Part shown: one piece after another, positions 1-6,747 of the stretch
Numbering within the stretch: position 1 is the stretch's first letter
Layout of the letters: each line of letters starts with the position of its first letter
Source: Thermotogaceae bacterium
GTDB taxonomy: Bacteria > Thermotogota > Thermotogae > Thermotogales > Thermotogaceae
Direction: 5' to 3'
Assembly (NCBI GenBank): GCA_015489065.1
Contig: WGAO01000080.1
Coordinates: 1 to 36,756, forward strand
DNA: 36,756 bases
Notes under the pieces: generated by a model
Databases searched by the model: none
What the model was told of the DNA's origin: nothing
The model's input: only the letters and a program-made list of their open reading frames with translations
Position numbers and translations under genes: made by a program

Positions 1-2
1 AT

Positions 3-227
3 CCCAATTGGAAAGAGATATTTCAAGGTCTCTTTATGATAGTCTCTGCGATACCGAGATCTATTTTTATCGGGATCTACACATTGTTTTTGAAGAAAGA
101 GACATTCGAGACAATTCCAAACACTAGCGGAGTTCCGGAAATTCTATCTACAACACTCATACCAGATTCAATAGTGCTTATGAGCGACAATCTTGAACAC
201 CACATTCACAAGCTGGTGAGAAAATGA
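3..227 (+). CDS. mnhE: Mrp/Mbh antiporter subunit E (MnhE), C-terminal part
   Basis: The gene is cut by the window edge; the reading frame is open from base 3 and ends with TGA at 225-227. The visible C-terminal ~74 residues carry the MnhE ending: a serine/leucine segment (STTLIPDSIVL) followed by a short histidine-containing tail (HHIHKLVRK), matching the family's 'T-P-x-T...VH-L' region. MnhE is a small membrane subunit of multisubunit Na+/H+ antiporters and of the related Mbh hydrogenase ion-translocation module. It overlaps the next gene by ATGA, and the E-F-G order that follows supports the call. Any MrpC/D-type subunits would have to lie upstream, outside the window. Confidence 0.8.
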   Translation, partial: PNWKEIFQGLFMIVSAIPRSIFIGIYTLFLKKETFETIPNTSGVPEILSTTLIPDSIVLMSDNLEHHIHKLVRK

Positions 228-463
228 TCTGGGGAACGATCATCGCATCAATAATGATGGTACTTACCGTACTAAAAAAAGATTTGTGGGACAAACTCCT
301 TGGGCTCTCATCATTGAGCGTAAAAATCTCCGCCCTTTCTGCGCTCGTAGCTTATTCTTTGAATGAAGGATTTCTCATGGATGTGACACTTATGTATGTC
401 ATGGCATCTGGAGCAGGGACTGTTCTTTTTCTCATGTTTTTGATGAGGAGCGGTATAGAATGA
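224..463 (+). CDS. mnhF: Mrp/Mbh antiporter subunit F (MnhF)
   Basis: This 79-residue protein is almost entirely membrane segments. It has the MnhF pattern of a short first helix, a cytoplasmic 'KKDLWDKLLGLSSLSVK' region (family consensus: D-R-x-x-x-L-x-x-x-S), a middle helix and a last helix beginning with 'DVTLMYVMASGAGTV'. Length is normal for the family (about 80-95 residues). It is coupled to its neighbours by ATGA overlaps on both sides (224 and 460), so it is translated as part of the antiporter operon. The role is as a structural membrane subunit of the cation/proton antiporter module; the ion it handles cannot be read from this subunit. Confidence 0.85.
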   Translation: MIWGTIIASIMMVLTVLKKDLWDKLLGLSSLSVKISALSALVAYSLNEGFLMDVTLMYVMASGAGTVLFLMFLMRSGIE

Positions 464-723
464 TTGGGAACATAGTAATATGGATTGGAATAATCGTCAT
501 GATATCTGGAAGCGCTATTGGAATATTCGAAAAAAGGTTCTTGGTAAAGCTTCATAAAATCAGCGCCGCAGACTTTGTTGGACTATCGCTTGTTCTGATG
601 GGAATGGCTTTGAATGGCTTTGAAACTGTTAAAAGCCTTCTAACGCTAGTTTTTCTAGCTGTGTGGTCTCCTTCTATAACTCACACATTAGCAAAAACTT
701 ATGTGAACAGGATGAGAAAATGA
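460..723 (+). CDS. mnhG: Mrp/Mbh antiporter subunit G (MnhG)
   Basis: The 87-residue protein has three predicted helices and the MnhG hallmark after helix 1: 'FLVKLHKISAADFVGLSLVLMG', equivalent to the family's R-L-H-x-x-S-x-A-D-T-x-G. The C-terminal 'SPSITHTLAKTYV' matches the family's 'SP-x-x-x-H-x-I/L-A-R-A'. The start overlaps mnhF by ATGA, and the stop overlaps the next gene by ATGA at 720. It is one of three small subunits in the conserved E-F-G order, as in archaeal Mbh clusters (mbhA-B-C). Confidence 0.88.
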   Translation: MIGNIVIWIGIIVMISGSAIGIFEKRFLVKLHKISAADFVGLSLVLMGMALNGFETVKSLLTLVFLAVWSPSITHTLAKTYVNRMRK

Positions 724-1355
724 GAGAAATAATTCCATGGACTATGGTTGCAGTATCTTTCTTCGTAATAATACAGAACAATCCTACAAGAGCAGTACTT
801 CTCAGGATCACGCTGAGTATACTTGCAATAGCAGCTTATATGTTGTACATGGCACCAGACGTTGCCCTTGCAGAGGCTATGCTTGGAAGTCTCCTAACAA
901 CCTTCCTATACATCCTGATGCTTAAGAGCCCCGTCTCAATAAGGGTTGGTTATGTACCATCAAGATTCCTAATAGAAGAGCATCCCTGGGGAATGGACGG
1001 AATATTCAAAGAGCTGATCGATCTGTTCTCTAAAAAGAATGGATACGATGTGGAGTACATAAGATTCAAATCGGTCGATGAGTTAGTCGAGTCTTTAGAA
1101 TCGGGATATTTGGATATAGCTTGTGGTCCAATAACAGGAAAAGGATTCCCAATATTAGAGACCCGCGTTTTCACTTTAGACAGCGGGGAAGAAAAAGATT
1201 TTCTGTCCATGAAAAGAGAGGATTTTTACAGAATAAAAGAGTCAAAAGAAGATCACTACGGAATACTCTCGAAAAGAAGAGAGATCAATTCATTTCTGAG
1301 AGAAGCAGAGGAGAGGGGTATAATCCGTGAAATTGTTAAAAAGTATACGACTTGA
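720..1355 (+). CDS. MbhD (DUF4040) domain fused to solute-binding-like domain
   Basis: I chose ATG 720 (ATGA overlap with mnhG); an in-frame ATG at 663 would lie deep inside mnhG. The 211-residue product has two parts. Residues 1-70 form three membrane helices with the MbhD/MrpB-type signature 'MAPDVALAEAMLGSLLTT' (family: APD-x-A-x-T-E-A). Residues 73-140 follow the start of bacterial family-3 solute-binding proteins: a beta strand 'IRVGYVPS', a tryptophan-glycine turn, an amphipathic helix, a second strand and the 'L-x-S-G-x-x-D-I-A-C-G-P-I-T' motif. The C-terminal helix ('INSFLREAEERGIIREI') resembles the last helix of that fold, while the usual second lobe is much reduced. The MbhD part is well supported. 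The binding-protein part is by pattern only, and no ligand can be inferred. Function may be regulatory or structural within the antiporter. Confidence 0.75.
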   Translation: MREIIPWTMVAVSFFVIIQNNPTRAVLLRITLSILAIAAYMLYMAPDVALAEAMLGSLLTTFLYILMLKSPVSIRVGYVPSRFLIEEHPWGMDGIFKELIDLFSKKNGYDVEYIRFKSVDELVESLESGYLDIACGPITGKGFPILETRVFTLDSGEEKDFLSMKREDFYRIKESKEDHYGILSKRREINSFLREAEERGIIREIVKKYTT

Positions 1356-1956
1356 GATTATTCTCGCTGCTCTTTCGATAGCAATTGTGTTACTAACGAT
1401 GCTCGGAAAACTTGAGCACTCAAAATCGATGGCAATTGATGTATTTAAAGAGAGCAAAGTAGTGAATATGACGACTTCTATCTATCTATTTCAAAGGGCT
1501 TACGATACGGTTTTTGAAGTCTTGGTCTTCTCAATAATAGTATCAGGGCTCAGCTTATCGAAAGGTTCGAAAAGTGAAAAGAGAATAGATGATGAAGTAT
1601 TCAAATTCGTTTCCAAATTCATGGGATTTTTTATAGGAATCTCATCGATGTACCTCGCGCTAACAGGGCACATATATCCAGGCGGAGGATTCACAGCCGG
1701 AGTGGTTGGAGGAACAGCTCTACTTCTCATGGGTATATCGAGGGGAATAGACAGATTTGAATCTGAGTTTGAGAGATTTAGAGTGCCATTTATAGAGAAA
1801 ATACTGCTGGGAATCATCGCCCTGGCTGTCGCAATTCTGATAGCACTCAGGAAAAGTCACATGATACCTCTGGTCAATTTCTTGATATACTTCAAAGTCA
1901 TGGCGGGCACTTGGATAATAACTTATGAATTTACAAAGCGCAGGGGGATAATCTGA
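1327..1956 (+). CDS. mnhB: MbhE-MbhF/MnhB fused antiporter subunit
   Basis: The start is GTG 1327, inside the end of the previous gene (29-base overlap), after a purine-rich GAGGAGAGGGG stretch. The 209-residue product joins two modules. The first ~90 residues match MbhE, the segment equivalent to the C-terminus of MrpA, with 'NMTTSIYLFQRAYDTVFEV' (family: N-V-V-T-x-I-L-x-x-F-R-x-x-D-T-L-G-E). Residues ~95-209 are MnhB/MbhF with 'LTGHIYPGGGFTAGVVGG', the diagnostic G-H-x-x-P-G-G-G-F-x-x-G. In Pyrococcus-type Mbh these are separate genes. It is a membrane subunit of the ion-translocating module. The antiporter run ends here; the next gene is tmk, so no MrpC or MrpD follows. Confidence 0.83.
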   Translation: MKLLKSIRLEIILAALSIAIVLLTMLGKLEHSKSMAIDVFKESKVVNMTTSIYLFQRAYDTVFEVLVFSIIVSGLSLSKGSKSEKRIDDEVFKFVSKFMGFFIGISSMYLALTGHIYPGGGFTAGVVGGTALLLMGISRGIDRFESEFERFRVPFIEKILLGIIALAVAILIALRKSHMIPLVNFLIYFKVMAGTWIITYEFTKRRGII

Positions 1957-2567
1957 TGAAAGGGCATTTCGTATCTTTTGAGGGAATAGACGGTAGCGGA
2001 AAGAGCACTCAAGCAAGGAGATTGTGCGATTATATAAAAAAGAAACTTAAGAGAGATTGTGTAATGGTGAGAGAACCTGGTGGGACACCTGAAGGAGAAA
2101 AGATAAGAGAGATACTTCTAGACAAAAACTCAAAGCTGACACCAGAATCAGAGCTCTTCTTGTTCTTAGCTTCAAGGAGTATTTTAACAAGCAGAATCGT
2201 GATTCCTGCATTGAAACAAGGGAATTTTGTCATAGCAGATAGGTATTCTGATTCTTCATTAGCCTATCAGGGATACGGAAGGGGAATTGACCTAGAAATC
2301 GTGAAGAATGGGAATAGGATTGCCACTTATGGTATAAGACCAGAAATAGTCTTTTACATAGATATACCCGTAGAAGTCGCAATGAAAAGAAAGAATTACT
2401 CTGATAGAATGGAAAAAGAAGATTTTTTGAAAAGAGTGAGAGAGGGATATCTGAAGTTAGCAGAGAAGTATGGATACTTTAAGATAGACGGAACCAAGAG
2501 CACCGAGGAAATCTGGAAGATGGTAAAGGCTGCCGTAGATGATCTAATCGGAGGTGAAGAGATTTGA
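1956..2567 (+). CDS. tmk: Thymidylate kinase
   Basis: This cytoplasmic enzyme phosphorylates dTMP to dTDP with ATP, an essential step in DNA precursor synthesis. The 203-residue length is typical. The P-loop 'FEGIDGSGKST' lies at residues 8-18, the 'DRYSDSSLAYQG' substrate/LID region follows near residue 92, and 'FYIDIPVEVAMKRK' matches the family's 'L-D-x-P-x-x-x-x-x-x-R'. The start ATG overlaps the antiporter gene by TGATG at 1954-1958, so it is probably translated by coupling. The neighbouring antiporter genes share no obvious pathway with it. Confidence 0.95.
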   Translation: MKGHFVSFEGIDGSGKSTQARRLCDYIKKKLKRDCVMVREPGGTPEGEKIREILLDKNSKLTPESELFLFLASRSILTSRIVIPALKQGNFVIADRYSDSSLAYQGYGRGIDLEIVKNGNRIATYGIRPEIVFYIDIPVEVAMKRKNYSDRMEKEDFLKRVREGYLKLAEKYGYFKIDGTKSTEEIWKMVKAAVDDLIGGEEI

Positions 2568-3754
2568 TAGCGATCGTTTCAAAAGAGCTCTCAAGACTCC
2601 TTAAAAGATCATCTGTGCTGGCGGTGTTGATAATCTCACCCTTTGCAATATCCGCTCTCACGATACTCTTCTATATAAATTTGGATGTCAAGAGTATGAA
2701 TATAGGAATATTAAACCTTGACAGAGACGAGAGAAGCATCTTGACTGTCACCTTCCTGATGAGGTTTTTCAAAGGTGCATATCTAGAAAAAGTGAACAGA
2801 TCTAACTATCTTCAAAAACTCATCAACGGCGATTTAGAAGCAGTTTTGGTGATACCAGATGGATTCATGGAGAAAGTCTACGCGAGAAAAAAGTCAGAAG
2901 TTTGGTACATACCGAGTCCACATGACCTTCAACTTTCCATAGGAGCTTACTCAATACTGAAATCTCTTTTCGAGGATTTAGCCGGTGGAATTTTCGTGGA
3001 TATGGGAGCCACGAAATCCATGGGAGGATCTTGTATAAGGAGGATGCTCTTCAGCTACAAAAGATATCCACCACCGGAATTCATTTCAAAAAAACCAATA
3101 GTAGAAGGGGAATTTCCACCGCCATCTGTTGTGTTCTGGAAACCTCCTGAATCTGAAAAGTTAGATTTTGATGTTCTCATGTCACCAGCGGTAATACTTC
3201 TATCCGGAGTCTTGGCAATATTGACGCTATCGATTCACTCTGTTATAGATGACAGGGAAAGAGGACTTCTAGAGATCTACAAGGTTGGGAATGTAAATTC
3301 TTACCTTTACGCCATATCTAACATCCTCGTATACACGCTTATAGGGATTCTCGCATCTTCTATGTCCTATGTAATAGCATATTTTATGAGCAGGACATTG
3401 ATAAATCCACTGATAAGAATCCCTCTTATATCCTTGATATCCTTGATATACGCATCGCTTGGATTCATAATATCCGTGTACTCTCCAAACAGATCCACGG
3501 CTAATCTCCTTATGATATTTTTTATAACGATATCTATACTGGCTAGTGGCAACTTTGTAGCCATAAGCCAAATGCCTAAATTTTCAAGATCGCTCGTTAT
3601 GGCGAGTCCAATATACAACGCTAACATGATCTTCAGAAAGGAACTGCTATTTCTGGGTGCGAAGATTTCAAAAGAGCTCACAAACACCGTTATTTGGGGA
3701 GTGGCATTTTTCATATCTGCAGTGCTCAGCGGAAGGTATGCGTTCAGGAGGTGA
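2564..3754 (+). CDS. ABC-2 type transporter permease
   Basis: A TTG start overlaps the tmk stop and is preceded by GGAGGTGAAGA. The 396-residue protein has the ABC-2 permease plan: one N-terminal helix (about 18-38), a large extracytoplasmic domain (about 40-205), then five or six helices in the C-terminal half, with the cytoplasmic 'DDRERGLLEI' loop typical of the family. The exported loop is proline-rich, with two PPP runs ('YPPPEF', 'FPPPSVV') that would be slow to translate without EF-P. No ATPase gene is adjacent, so its partner is encoded elsewhere or is shared. The substrate is unknown; drug, lipid or polymer export are all possible. Confidence 0.8.
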   Translation: MIAIVSKELSRLLKRSSVLAVLIISPFAISALTILFYINLDVKSMNIGILNLDRDERSILTVTFLMRFFKGAYLEKVNRSNYLQKLINGDLEAVLVIPDGFMEKVYARKKSEVWYIPSPHDLQLSIGAYSILKSLFEDLAGGIFVDMGATKSMGGSCIRRMLFSYKRYPPPEFISKKPIVEGEFPPPSVVFWKPPESEKLDFDVLMSPAVILLSGVLAILTLSIHSVIDDRERGLLEIYKVGNVNSYLYAISNILVYTLIGILASSMSYVIAYFMSRTLINPLIRIPLISLISLIYASLGFIISVYSPNRSTANLLMIFFITISILASGNFVAISQMPKFSRSLVMASPIYNANMIFRKELLFLGAKISKELTNTVIWGVAFFISAVLSGRYAFRR

Positions 3755-3758
3755 TTAA

Positions 3759-4163
3759 ATGCAACTCGCTTTCTCAGACATGTGCTTTGGATGCGGAAAG
3801 AGAAACGAATGTGGCCTCAAATTGAGTATATCCTACTCCGGAAATAGAGCGAAATCGAAAAAGATATTTGAGGAAAGATTTCAGGGGTGGAACGGGATAG
3901 TTCACGGAGGAATAATAACAACCGCAATAGATGAGGTTATGGCTTACGCCGTTGGATCGGCGACTGGGAAAACTGGCGTCACAGCTGAGCTCACAATAAG
4001 ATTCAAAAAACCGGTTAAGATAGGTGAAGAATACGATATAGACGCAGAGGTGGTAGAATTCAACAAAAGAAAAGCCGTTGTTAGAGGTTGGATAAAAAGA
4101 GGCGGAACGATTCACGCTGAGGGAAGAGGGATTTATGTCTTGTTGAGAGAGGTGGACAGATGA
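3759..4163 (+). CDS. PaaI-type hotdog thioesterase
   Basis: The 134-residue protein has the single hotdog-fold layout. 'CFGCGKRNECGL' at the N-terminus is common in this subgroup. It is followed by the catalytic-helix motif 'NGIVHGGIITTAIDEVMAYA' (family: G-x-x-H-G-G-x-x-x-x-L-x-D), with the D/E near its middle as the usual active-site acid. A perfect AGGAGGTGAT SD precedes ATG 3759. It probably hydrolyses an acyl-CoA or similar thioester in the cytoplasm; the acyl group cannot be told from sequence. The stop overlaps the next start by ATGA, so it is co-translated with the phosphoesterase. Confidence 0.82.
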   Translation: MQLAFSDMCFGCGKRNECGLKLSISYSGNRAKSKKIFEERFQGWNGIVHGGIITTAIDEVMAYAVGSATGKTGVTAELTIRFKKPVKIGEEYDIDAEVVEFNKRKAVVRGWIKRGGTIHAEGRGIYVLLREVDR

Positions 4164-4720
4164 GGGTCATAGTGGTATCAGATACTCACGGCTCCGTTAC
4201 ATCCTGGAGAAAAATCGTAAGCGTCGCAGGGAGAGATAATCTGTTTTTGCATCTTGGTGATGTCCTTTATCATGGCCCTAGAAATCCAATCCCTGACGGT
4301 TACGATCCGAAAACTCTCGCAGAAGAACTCAAGAATTACAGGATAGATTTCGTAAGAGGAAACTGCGATGCGGACGTCGACATAACAGTTCTTGGTCTCC
4401 CAGAAATTCCGAAGATTGCAGAGCAAACCTTCGGAGATTGGAAAATTCTCATGGTTCACGGTGAAGACATTGATGACGAGATAGGTTTTGCAAAAAAACA
4501 CGGTGCGAATGTGCTTTTGAGAGGGCATACTCACATACCCAAGATAGAGGAATCATCAGGCGTGATCGTTGTAAATCCAGGAAGTCCCAGCATTCCAAAA
4601 GGTGGATTCCCCCCGACTTTTTCGATATTAGATTTTAAAGGGGATTCCCTTATCATTCGAATTCTAAATCTTGACGGATCGGAGATAATGAAGGAGGTGT
4701 TCAAACATGAAGAAAGATAA
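4160..4720 (+). CDS. YfcE/MJ0936-type metallophosphoesterase
   Basis: The 186-residue protein has the calcineurin-like metal-binding motifs in order: 'SDTHG' near residue 7, 'HLGD' near 31, 'GNCD' near 69, 'VHGE' near 99 and 'RGHTH' near 120, then 'NPGSPSIPK'. This is the YfcE/MJ0936 family of Mn2+/Ni2+ phosphodiesterases, for which physiological substrates are poorly defined. It overlaps the thioesterase by ATGA and overlaps the protease gene downstream by 14 bases. Confidence 0.85.
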   Translation: MRVIVVSDTHGSVTSWRKIVSVAGRDNLFLHLGDVLYHGPRNPIPDGYDPKTLAEELKNYRIDFVRGNCDADVDITVLGLPEIPKIAEQTFGDWKILMVHGEDIDDEIGFAKKHGANVLLRGHTHIPKIEESSGVIVVNPGSPSIPKGGFPPTFSILDFKGDSLIIRILNLDGSEIMKEVFKHEER

Positions 4721-5984
4721 GAAAAATTTTCTGAAGTTTCTTGTGGTAGCCATCATATCCATGGCTCTTGGCTGGACACTGTCGGCAGCTGGAAAAGTGT
4801 CCGATGACAAACTCATAAAGTATCTAACACCTATATACGAGTCATTGAATGCAATAAACAATTACTATTACGAAAGAGACAAAGTTGATTATGAAAAATT
4901 GGTAGATCATGCGATAGAAGGAATGCTCAGCGGCCTTCCCGATAAGTTTACACATTATGTCAGCCCGGAGATGTTGGAAGATGAGGAAATAGAGATGTCC
5001 GGTGAATATGGAGGGCTCGGGATGGAAGTTGCTTGGGACGGAGAAATGAAAGCAGTTGAGATCGTCGCACCGATGTATGGAACACCTGCATGGAGAGCAG
5101 GACTAAAATCCGGTGACAGAATAGTTGAGATAGATGGAAATCCGGTGTCCGACATGACATTCATGGAAGCTGTAAAAAGACTCAGGGGAAAACCCGGAAC
5201 AAAGGTTGTTCTTAAAGTCTACAGAGAGGGAGTAAAAGATCTCTTAACCTTTGAGATAGTCAGGGAAAAGATCCAGATAGTTGCGGTCAGAGAAGGTTTA
5301 ATAGATCAGGGAAATGCGAAAATTGGATATGTGAAAATAACCAAATTCATGGATAAAACCTATTCAGAGCTCAGAGACGCTGTAAAGGATCTGTTGGACA
5401 AGGGAGTTGAAGCTCTGATAATCGACCTCAGAGATAATCCAGGCGGTTATCTAGACCAAGCTATAGAGACAGCTGGCTTATTCTTGGATAAAGGAATAAT
5501 CGTGAGCGTAAAGGATTTTGAAGGTGAAGAAGAGGTTTACAAAGTAAGCGGAAACAACATAGTTAAGGTAAACAAATACGGAAGCCGCATCATATTCAGA
5601 AAAGATCTCACAGTTTCCAGAGACATTGATGTCGTTGTTCTGGTAAACAGAGGATCTGCTTCTGGATCAGAAATACTCACAGGAGCACTCAAAGACAACA
5701 AAAGAGCGATCGTTGTAGGGCAAAGAACATTCGGAAAGGGATCTGTTCAAAGTGGTCTCACTCTAAGCAACGGAGGGATACTCTACCTGACCACAGCACA
5801 CTATATAACACCCTCGGGAAGAGATATACACGGAAAAGGTATAGATCCAGATGTAATAGTTAAGGGAGAAGAGAAAAGAGAGACAAAAAAGAAGGTCCTC
5901 GACTACACAAAGAACACCATAGAAGTGAACACAGATGATCCTTACATAAAGAAAGCGATAGAAGTTCTGCTCAAAGGGAAATGA
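4707..5984 (+). CDS. CtpA-type C-terminal processing protease (S41)
   Basis: The 425-residue serine protease is exported. An N-terminal signal anchor spans residues 9-27, a helical N-domain follows, then a PDZ domain at about 100-185 and the S41 catalytic domain at about 200-385. The Ser/Lys dyad is visible as S319 in 'RGSASGSEI' and K344 in 'TFGKGSVQ', with the 25-residue spacing seen in E. coli Prc. 'RDNPGGYL' is the conserved strand before them. A GGAGGTG SD sits just ahead of ATG 4707. Such proteases trim the C-termini of envelope proteins. It heads a run of envelope genes (5981-9671), which suggests a role in surface or membrane maturation, but no substrate can be named. Confidence 0.92.
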   Translation: MKKDKKNFLKFLVVAIISMALGWTLSAAGKVSDDKLIKYLTPIYESLNAINNYYYERDKVDYEKLVDHAIEGMLSGLPDKFTHYVSPEMLEDEEIEMSGEYGGLGMEVAWDGEMKAVEIVAPMYGTPAWRAGLKSGDRIVEIDGNPVSDMTFMEAVKRLRGKPGTKVVLKVYREGVKDLLTFEIVREKIQIVAVREGLIDQGNAKIGYVKITKFMDKTYSELRDAVKDLLDKGVEALIIDLRDNPGGYLDQAIETAGLFLDKGIIVSVKDFEGEEEVYKVSGNNIVKVNKYGSRIIFRKDLTVSRDIDVVVLVNRGSASGSEILTGALKDNKRAIVVGQRTFGKGSVQSGLTLSNGGILYLTTAHYITPSGRDIHGKGIDPDVIVKGEEKRETKKKVLDYTKNTIEVNTDDPYIKKAIEVLLKGK

Positions 5985-6340
5985 CACGGTACGGTTTGGA
6001 AGTATTTCTTTTCGCATTGGCAGTGATTTTAAGTATAGTTTCACTTGTTCTTTCTCCATTCAGAGAGAGAACAGAGTTGAGACTGGAAAGCCCGGATGTT
6101 GTCATTTCAAATCCGTACTGGAAAAAGATTAAAGAGCTCTCTGCTGACTTCACGAGAACTAGAATGATCTACGAACTTTTAAGACTTGGAGGCTATCTTT
6201 CAAGAGAAGGTTTCTTGGTAGAAAACACAGATAGAGAGCAGATCGTTCTGAAAATAACGAAATTCGGTGTGAAGTATGAATTTCTAGACAGAAACACAGC
6301 AAGAATCATCCCATATTCAATAGTGGTGCTTATAAAATGA
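5981..6340 (+). CDS. Unknown single-span membrane protein
   Basis: I do not recognise this 119-residue protein. It starts with a clear hydrophobic helix (residues 6-26) followed by a charged soluble region of about 90 residues with alternating helix/strand character, ending in a short hydrophobic strand (IIPYSIVVLIK). A helical 'FTRTRMIYELLRLGGYLSREGF' part looks like a winged-helix-type stretch, but this is only an impression. ATGA overlaps join it to the protease upstream and to the next membrane protein, so it is translated as part of the CtpA-MMPL run. Confidence 0.6.
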   Translation: MTRYGLEVFLFALAVILSIVSLVLSPFRERTELRLESPDVVISNPYWKKIKELSADFTRTRMIYELLRLGGYLSREGFLVENTDREQIVLKITKFGVKYEFLDRNTARIIPYSIVVLIK

Positions 6341-6747
6341 TTGGTTGGAGTTATTACACAATACCAACTATCGTTTTCCTGACAAACGCAATCATGTTTT
6401 TAAGCATGGGGGTGAAGTTCGATCCCAGGGATTTTGTTTTCTACTACATCGCTGCGAATGCATACATGTTTGCTATAGCATCGATGAGCAAAGTGAAAGA
6501 AAAATACCTCGTTATATTTCTACCCTGGGTTTTCCTTCCCGTGCTGGCGTGCTTCTTTTCTGTCACGCTTGATAATTTCGGCGTAGCTTTTGCGATATTG
6601 TTCATAGCCTCGGTATCAGTTGAGTATCTGTATTTTAGCGATATTTCAATTTCAATCCTTATCATAAGATCTATTACGATAATCGCGGTATTTTGGGAGC
6701 TGAAAAAATGGTTGAGAAGTTCGTTAATCTCATACATAGCAAGATAA
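6337..6747 (+). CDS. Unknown polytopic membrane protein
   Basis: This 136-residue protein has about five hydrophobic helices, with short charged connectors such as 'KVKEKY' and 'KKWLR'. No family motif is recognised. It overlaps the preceding gene by ATGA and runs 40 bases into the MMPL exporter gene, so all three are tightly coupled. By position it may be a small accessory subunit for the exporter, an inference from context only. Confidence 0.55.
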   Translation: MIGWSYYTIPTIVFLTNAIMFLSMGVKFDPRDFVFYYIAANAYMFAIASMSKVKEKYLVIFLPWVFLPVLACFFSVTLDNFGVAFAILFIASVSVEYLYFSDISISILIIRSITIIAVFWELKKWLRSSLISYIAR

